This document shows positions 1 to 4,314 of a stretch of 6,123 nucleotides of DNA, in pieces. The stretch comes from Acidobacteriota bacterium. Its GTDB lineage: Bacteria > Acidobacteriota > Terriglobia > Acidoferrales > UBA7541. The DNA lies in the NCBI GenBank assembly GCA_019239815.1, contig JAFAZL010000568.1:1-6123 (forward strand), written 5' to 3'. The number at the start of each line of letters is the position of its first letter. Within the stretch, counting starts at the first letter, position 1. The notes beneath the pieces are model-generated. The model did not search any database. It was not told where the DNA came from and saw only the letters and a program-made list of their open reading frames with translations. A program made the position numbers and the translations under genes.

Positions 1-508
1 CTTCTTTGAGAGAAAGCTCCGCCGAATTCAGGCTGCGCGGGATCTGCGCATAGATGTAACGACCCACCACGCCGCTCAGAGAAACGATGATCATGATCCA
101 GTACGCCACTCCGGCGATGCCGCTGAATTTGAAGGAAGAATGAAACGTGACCACGACCGGAGCAGTGAGGCCGAGCAAAACGTGAAAATCGAGCCAGTGA
201 CGCGAGCTGCCCTGCCGGCCCAGCCAGGCCCAACGCTTTCTTAACGGGTAGATGTAGATCAGCAGGAACATTAAAAAGCCAATCATGCCGAGACGTAGTC
301 CAATCGTCCCGCTGGGCTTCAACAGAGCGTGCTTCGGAGAAAGCGCGCGGTGTGCTGCGGAAACCCAGTAGTAGTCCGCGCCGTAAATCAGTAAGGCGAG
401 TAAAAGCAAGCCGGTAACGACATAGCCGACAGTAAGAGTGATCCTGTGCACTCGCTCGCGGTTCGCTTCGGCTGCAACCACACGTGGAAAGCTGACGTTT
501 GCGCTCAT
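1..508 (-). CDS. Polytopic membrane protein, putative b-type haem/ferric-reductase-like (3' partial)
   Basis: Only the first 169 residues are in the window; the frame is open at the left edge. About four transmembrane helices are visible, near residues 23-43 (ITLTVGYVVTGLLLLALLIYG), 69-88 (IGLRLGMIGFLMFLLIYIYP), 107-122 (DFHVLLGLTAPVVVTF) and 131-149 (IAGVAYWIMIIVSLSGVVG). His109 and His123 bracket the third helix with an HX13H spacing. This spacing is used for two stacked haems b in cytochrome b and in the NADPH oxidase/ferric reductase family. His53, His60 and His104 lie near predicted membrane edges. A basic loop (RKRWAWLGRQ) follows helix two and suggests a cytoplasmic side. The segment GRYIYAQIPRS follows helix four. 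No second His pair is visible, so haem binding and redox function remain inferred. Start choice rests on the ATGA overlap with the preceding stop and an AAGGAG upstream. The likely role is quinol or electron exchange at the inner membrane for the operon's cytochrome. Confidence 0.75.
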   Translation of the reverse strand, partial: MSANVSFPRVVAAEANRERVHRITLTVGYVVTGLLLLALLIYGADYYWVSAAHRALSPKHALLKPSGTIGLRLGMIGFLMFLLIYIYPLRKRWAWLGRQGSSRHWLDFHVLLGLTAPVVVTFHSSFKFSGIAGVAYWIMIIVSLSGVVGRYIYAQIPRSLNSAELSLKE

Positions 509-1323
509 TGCTTTTGGGCTTGCTCCTTCGTATCGACGGAGAAACGCTTGTAGTCCGAAAATCGGTGAGTGTTTCGCCAGTGCTCGTGAAGCGATTCAAC
601 TTCGACGGTTGCCTGCGCCGGAAACCAGAAGGCTTCTTGTGCTCCACGGAATGTGACTGGCGCGAAGCGAACCTCCGAATGCAGAGTCCGTAAGCCGATA
701 TCTTCCATTCCAGAGTCAATATTGGCTGTCAATTTGGCGATGATTCCCGTCGACGGATCGATCCACGCCGTTCCCACAATTTCCAAAGGATACTCCCGGC
801 CGCGAACCGCGAGGGCCGCAGGCGATTTCATTCCAGGTATGTGGCGAAATTCCACGCGGCTGTACGATTTGCCGTCCAAAACTTCCTGACCACTGGACGT
901 GAACTGGAAGCTGGAGGCGTAGTAGGGATGAAACACGAGAAAAAGTGCCGGGAATCCATTGCTGACGAGCAGCGGCTTGTGCGGTTTCTTCGCGTGTTTG
1001 TCTTCGTCCGGCGCGATGCGTGATTCGACGAGATTAAGCTCGCCATCGGCATTGGAAAGCATGATCAGGTAATCGAAGGAGGATTCCTGCTTTTCTTGCG
1101 TCCTGCCTTTTTCGTCGAGCCTCTCTTGCAGAACGTGCTCCGAACAGTTGACTTCCGAAATTAGCGCGAGGAACTGCGACACATGCGCATCGGTGCGCTG
1201 AAGTAAGTCTTCGAGCGGATCACTGCCGAGTGCAGCCGCTATGGGCCCGTTAGACAAAAGAAGCGTGAGGGCGGCCACGAGCCCCATCAATAAGCAGCGA
1301 TTTCGTTTTGCTAGTGTTTCCAT
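505..1323 (-). CDS. Small secreted protein of unknown function, possible LolA-like fold
   Basis: A 272-residue protein that I do not recognise as a named family. The ATG at 1323..1321 gives a signal peptide: basic n-region METLAKRNR, hydrophobic LLMGLVAALTLLLS, and likely cleavage after AAA near residue 31. The mature part has one helix-like start (DPLEDLLQRTDAHVSQFLALISEV), then many beta-strands, including LALISEVNCSEHVLQERL, FDYLIMLS, SYSRVEFRHIP and EIVGTAWIDPSTGIIAKLTANI. A short helix plus a curved sheet carrying a G-x-A-W-I-D-x-x-T-G motif resembles the LolA/outer-membrane lipoprotein-sorting group, but this is a weak impression. It has a single mature cysteine (residue 60) and no haem motif. 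The start lies inside the end of the barrel gene (13-bp overlap) with no clear ribosome binding site, suggesting reinitiation coupled to it. The stop overlaps the next start as ATGA. An upstream GTG at 1359 is less likely because it puts 12 polar residues before the signal peptide. Confidence 0.8.
   Translation of the reverse strand: METLAKRNRCLLMGLVAALTLLLSNGPIAAALGSDPLEDLLQRTDAHVSQFLALISEVNCSEHVLQERLDEKGRTQEKQESSFDYLIMLSNADGELNLVESRIAPDEDKHAKKPHKPLLVSNGFPALFLVFHPYYASSFQFTSSGQEVLDGKSYSRVEFRHIPGMKSPAALAVRGREYPLEIVGTAWIDPSTGIIAKLTANIDSGMEDIGLRTLHSEVRFAPVTFRGAQEAFWFPAQATVEVESLHEHWRNTHRFSDYKRFSVDTKEQAQKQ
523..528 (-). promoter_or_regulatory. Candidate ribosome binding site AAGGAG
   Basis: AAGGAG lies on the coding strand 14 bases before the ATG at 508..506, inside the 3' end of the preceding gene. 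The spacing is longer than the usual 5-10 bases. It may act together with the ATGA overlap in translational coupling. Confidence 0.45.
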
Positions 1324-4229
1324 TTGTTGTCGAACCGATAGCCCAGCGTGACATCCCACTGGTTGTAGTTTTGGAGTTGCCCTCGATAAATCGTGAAGCC
1401 GCCCTGCAAGAAAAACATCGCGCCCAGAGCGCTGTCCGTATTCAGGGTCAAAAATTTTGCATTCTGATTACCAGCCAGCGAGGACGTGAACACCTGATCG
1501 CCGGCGAGTACTTCGAAGTGAAACTCTTCTCTCACGCTTCGCGAGAGGGAGAACGCGCGGTAAGTGCCCGAGCCGAAGGAGCTGTTGAAGCGAGAATAGT
1601 GAGCGTCGGCGCGTAGATCGAGCTTCGGAATTTTCAAGAATGTGATTCCGTACATCTGGTTGAGTGAAGTCGTTGCGTCACCAGTGCGGCTGCTTCTGCC
1701 CAAGTCGGTGTACACCGTGATGTTCTTGACGACTTCCACCCGCACGCCGCCGCTGAACCCTTGGAAGAGATATTTGTCTAACAGCCCGGTGCCGATAAGC
1801 TGTGGATCGAAAGTCGGGATATCGCGGAAGTAAGTTTCGTTCGCCTCGAGTTCGAGGCGCGATACCGGCTGATAGCGAACAGTCAGGAAGTTCCGGCTCA
1901 ACCCGAGGCCTGGCGAGGCAACCGCGGGGTTCCCACTGGGTTTGTCTACCTGCAAGGCATCGAAGACGGTAAACGTGCGCTTGTACGTGACTGAGTTTTC
2001 GAGGAATGCAAACGGCCGGTTGTCCGGATATGTTGAAGTTGTGGTCGTGGTGGTCGTACCTGTTGTCGCCGTACCGGTTATGCTTGGCGTTGTGTACTGA
2101 TCCATAGCAAAGCTCTTGCCGCCACCGGCCGTGAGCGAGTAGTGGACGCCGTCGTAGCTTCCACGATCCTCATTCAAGAACCCGCCTGCGATATGACGGT
2201 TGGGGCTGTAGTCCCATGAAGTCGGGTCCGGCGTCGAGCCTCCGAAGCCACCCACCGTCAATCCATGTCCCAGCCGCGCACCGAAGTATCCTCCATCGAG
2301 AGTGTCGAGACTTGTTGCCCACGGGAGAAACAGCCGGCCGACTCCAATCACCCAGCGTGAGTTGGGATTCTCGTAGGTCAAGCCGAGGTGATACGTGCGA
2401 TTCAAGAGATCCTGGAGAGTCGGTTGCGCCGTGCCCGAAGTCGAGCTCAATCTGCCTCGCCAGTAGCCGCTCAGGTTCCAGTAAGTTCCGCCGATCCTGG
2501 TAAAGTCCGCGCGTAGAACCGCACCATAGCCCGAAAAACTCGTTTGCGAGGAATCTGTCATTCGTGTACCGGTGTAATCGAGCCCGATGCGCGCCGACGC
2601 GCGGTTCACGGAGGGCAGCGGCTCTTTCGGCACGTACGCGCGCGCCTCTTCATCGAGCGCCTCGCCGTCGCCGCTGAATGCGATCACAACCGGATATTTC
2701 CGGGTCGCGCCCAGGGTGTGCTCTTGCACCATCGCTTCGACATCGGCAGCGGAAAGATAGGCAATGTCACCTGGGACCACCGTGCGCTTCGGCGTGTGAA
2801 TTTCTGTGACCGCTGATGTTTCCGCGACGCCGACAACCACTAACTCGGCGACGACTTGACCGTTCGGGTCGCTGGAATTTGCGCCACCTTCACCGGCTTC
2901 CGACTTCGGCTTGCGAATCACCAGCTTCATTCCTTCGCTGAGTCCGGCGCTTCGGCCGCCGTCGATATAGGCGGAATCCTGCGCAACATGTTTGACGTGA
3001 AACTCCATGCGCATGCCCGGGTTCGCGACCGCGGTCGTGGCGCCGATGTCTCCATTCGTAGCGTCAGGAGCTACGCCTGTCGAACTTGCCTCGGCGCTGA
3101 CGGATGGCTTCGAAGCAGGCTCCGGCTCGACGACGGCCGCTTCCTTCGGGGACGAAGCGGATGGAACTGTTGCCGGCTCGCTGGTCTTCGGCAGGACCTC
3201 GGGAGACGAAGGAGGAGCTGACGCAGCAAGCTCCACTGGATTCGCGGTGATCTCCGGATTTGCGGCTGCATGTAAGGTCGGTGCAACAATAGCTGGCGTT
3301 TCTATAGGCGCCGGGACGGTCGGCCTCGACGCGTTACTTGCATTCTTAGCAGTTGAGGTGGCGGCAATCTCAATGGCCGTTTGTGGTTGCCCGCTACTTG
3401 GTTCAGGAGAAGGGGCATCCGACTTTTCCGCGTTAGCGAGTGCAACTGCGGCCGCTCCAATCGTGGCGGGGACGACTGCGCCTGGCGCAACGGGTGTCGC
3501 TTCCACTACGACTGCCTCTCTCTTTGCATCACTCGATCCGTCGGAGGGCGGCGCAGCTGCGACCTGCGTGTCGGTGGGCGCAGGGGTAATTTGCGACGCA
3601 GAACTTTGGGTCGCATTTTGCGCGCCCGACGTTTCGCTGTCGCCAAAATCCGGCCGCACAGGTTGGCCGTCGCGAATTTTGGAGTTGCCATAGGTCGTCG
3701 GCTTACCGGGGCCTCGTCGGAATATTCCGGCGATCGCACTCGCCGCATTCGCCGAAGCTGATCCCCGAGCCGCCGGATTCGCGGATCTCTTACCAGTGAC
3801 TTCCGCCGTATTCGGAGTTGAAGCGGACGCACCTTCCAACTGCGGTCCGACGCGAAGTACCACCGCGCCCCCTTCAACCGAAACCAGATACTGTTCTGTG
3901 CGGTCGATTTCGATCGCAACGCGAGTCAACGCCGGCTCTTCCGATTGCATCCACAGGCGAATCGCGCGTACTCCGGCTTGACTGACAGCGATCCTGCGCG
4001 GGAGTCCACGGTAGACAGCTCCCGGCAAATCCAGAATCAGCAAGTCCGGATACGTCGCAATGACCTTGGCATCCGGCACCAACGCGCTCGTTGCCAATTC
4101 CACGCCTATTTCGGTTTCAGTTTGGTGCGACACCTTCACACCCGTTACCTCCACAGGTGTATCGCTCGGGTTCTGAGCCGCAGCAATGGGCACCAGAAGG
4201 AACGCCGCTAATATTCTCGCCAGTCTCAT
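1311..4229 (-). CDS. Secreted AMIN-domain outer-membrane beta-barrel protein
   Basis: Predicted outer-membrane protein of 972 residues. The ATG start gives a classical Sec signal peptide (MRLARILAAFLLVPIAAA, cleavage before QN). Domains in order: AMIN-like (about 27-128, VTGVKVSHQ to VVLRVGP), a fold known from AmiC amidases and PilQ secretins that binds peptidoglycan; an Ala/Pro/Ser/Thr-rich, probably disordered linker (about 130-405); a small beta domain resembling FlgT_C/SH3 (about 406-492, with AYIDGGRSAGLSEGMKL and a late VVPGD); and a C-terminal barrel (about 542-972) with some 20 amphipathic strands, many ending in aromatics. The barrel contains the segment GRLFLPWATSLDTLDGGYFG and ends in a strand-like GYRFDNKW. 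I see no cysteine in the mature protein, so it carries no haem c of its own. It lies 85 bp after a multihaem cytochrome, so a porin-like sheath or surface partner for electron transfer is plausible. It could instead be an unrelated structural porin. The stop overlaps the next start. Confidence 0.85.
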   Translation of the reverse strand: MRLARILAAFLLVPIAAAQNPSDTPVEVTGVKVSHQTETEIGVELATSALVPDAKVIATYPDLLILDLPGAVYRGLPRRIAVSQAGVRAIRLWMQSEEPALTRVAIEIDRTEQYLVSVEGGAVVLRVGPQLEGASASTPNTAEVTGKRSANPAARGSASANAASAIAGIFRRGPGKPTTYGNSKIRDGQPVRPDFGDSETSGAQNATQSSASQITPAPTDTQVAAAPPSDGSSDAKREAVVVEATPVAPGAVVPATIGAAAVALANAEKSDAPSPEPSSGQPQTAIEIAATSTAKNASNASRPTVPAPIETPAIVAPTLHAAANPEITANPVELAASAPPSSPEVLPKTSEPATVPSASSPKEAAVVEPEPASKPSVSAEASSTGVAPDATNGDIGATTAVANPGMRMEFHVKHVAQDSAYIDGGRSAGLSEGMKLVIRKPKSEAGEGGANSSDPNGQVVAELVVVGVAETSAVTEIHTPKRTVVPGDIAYLSAADVEAMVQEHTLGATRKYPVVIAFSGDGEALDEEARAYVPKEPLPSVNRASARIGLDYTGTRMTDSSQTSFSGYGAVLRADFTRIGGTYWNLSGYWRGRLSSTSGTAQPTLQDLLNRTYHLGLTYENPNSRWVIGVGRLFLPWATSLDTLDGGYFGARLGHGLTVGGFGGSTPDPTSWDYSPNRHIAGGFLNEDRGSYDGVHYSLTAGGGKSFAMDQYTTPSITGTATTGTTTTTTTSTYPDNRPFAFLENSVTYKRTFTVFDALQVDKPSGNPAVASPGLGLSRNFLTVRYQPVSRLELEANETYFRDIPTFDPQLIGTGLLDKYLFQGFSGGVRVEVVKNITVYTDLGRSSRTGDATTSLNQMYGITFLKIPKLDLRADAHYSRFNSSFGSGTYRAFSLSRSVREEFHFEVLAGDQVFTSSLAGNQNAKFLTLNTDSALGAMFFLQGGFTIYRGQLQNYNQWDVTLGYRFDNKWKH
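1314..2606 (-). other. C-terminal outer-membrane beta-barrel coding segment
   Basis: About 430 residues of repeating amphipathic strands separated by short turns and longer Gly/Ser/Thr/Asp loops. Examples are YWNLSGYWRGRLS, TYHLGLTYEN, RWVIGVGRLF, FLTVRYQPV, RLELEANETYF, GVRVEVV, DLRADAHYSRF, MFFLQGGFTIYRG and WDVTLGYRF. Some 20 strands are countable by eye. One long loop carries seven consecutive threonines (2057..2037). The terminal residue is His rather than the usual Phe or Trp, but a strand with aromatics precedes it. Confidence 0.8.
3018..3845 (-). other. Low-complexity Ala/Pro/Ser/Thr-rich linker coding segment
   Basis: About 276 codons of mainly Ala, Pro, Ser, Thr, Val and Glu, with no aromatic-rich strand pattern and no recognisable domain. 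If extended, it is long enough to reach from peptidoglycan to the outer membrane. The biased composition also leaves long open frames on the opposite strand and in other frames here, which I judge to be composition artefacts. Confidence 0.85.
3846..4151 (-). other. AMIN-like domain coding segment
   Basis: Encodes about 100 residues directly after the signal peptide, with alternating hydrophobic beta-strands: VEVTGVKV, TEIGVELATS, KVIATYPDLLILDLPGA, IRLWMQ, LTRVAIEID, YLVSVEGGAVVLRV. The order (short strand, then LLILDLPGA, then a strand with R-V-A-I-D) follows the AMIN pattern as I know it from PilQ and AmiC. The family is known to localise proteins to peptidoglycan. The role in this protein is inferred. 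Confidence 0.75.
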
Positions 4230-4314
4230 TTGTCGCGCCTGCTTGCTTGCTTCGCAGCGACTCCCCCAAAAACTCACTCGTGTCTAGCGGGCCCCGAACT
4301 TACTGCAATTCTTG
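4230..4314 (-). other. 85-bp intergenic gap between cytochrome and barrel genes
   Basis: The only non-coding stretch in the window under the chosen starts. On the coding strand it has a GGGCCC palindrome and a T5G5 run, but no stem-loop followed by a T tract, so no intrinsic terminator is apparent and read-through is likely. Before the ATG at 4229 there is only a weak purine-rich AGGCG about 7 bases upstream. An in-frame GTG at 4277 would extend the barrel protein by 16 residues. I rejected it because it would place a polar stretch before an otherwise perfect signal peptide. Confidence 0.55.

Noticed and set aside
3007..3693. Plus-strand open frame of 228 codons opposite the linker
   Set aside because: It mirrors the Ala/Pro/Ser/Thr low-complexity coding of the barrel protein's linker. 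GC-rich biased codons remove stops on the other strand, and the product is low-complexity Ala/Gly/Ser with no family.
4275..4277. Upstream GTG start for the barrel protein
   Set aside because: It would add 16 mostly polar residues including a cysteine before a complete signal peptide, and no ribosome binding site precedes it. ATG at 4229 is preferred.
4283..4305. Possible terminator around the GGGCCC palindrome after the cytochrome stop
   Set aside because: The palindrome leaves no loop, the stem is short and no T tract follows on the coding strand.
4230..4314. Possible internal promoter before the barrel gene
   Set aside because: A TTGCAG resembles a -35 box, but at 17 bases the -10 position reads AGACAC, which is a poor match.
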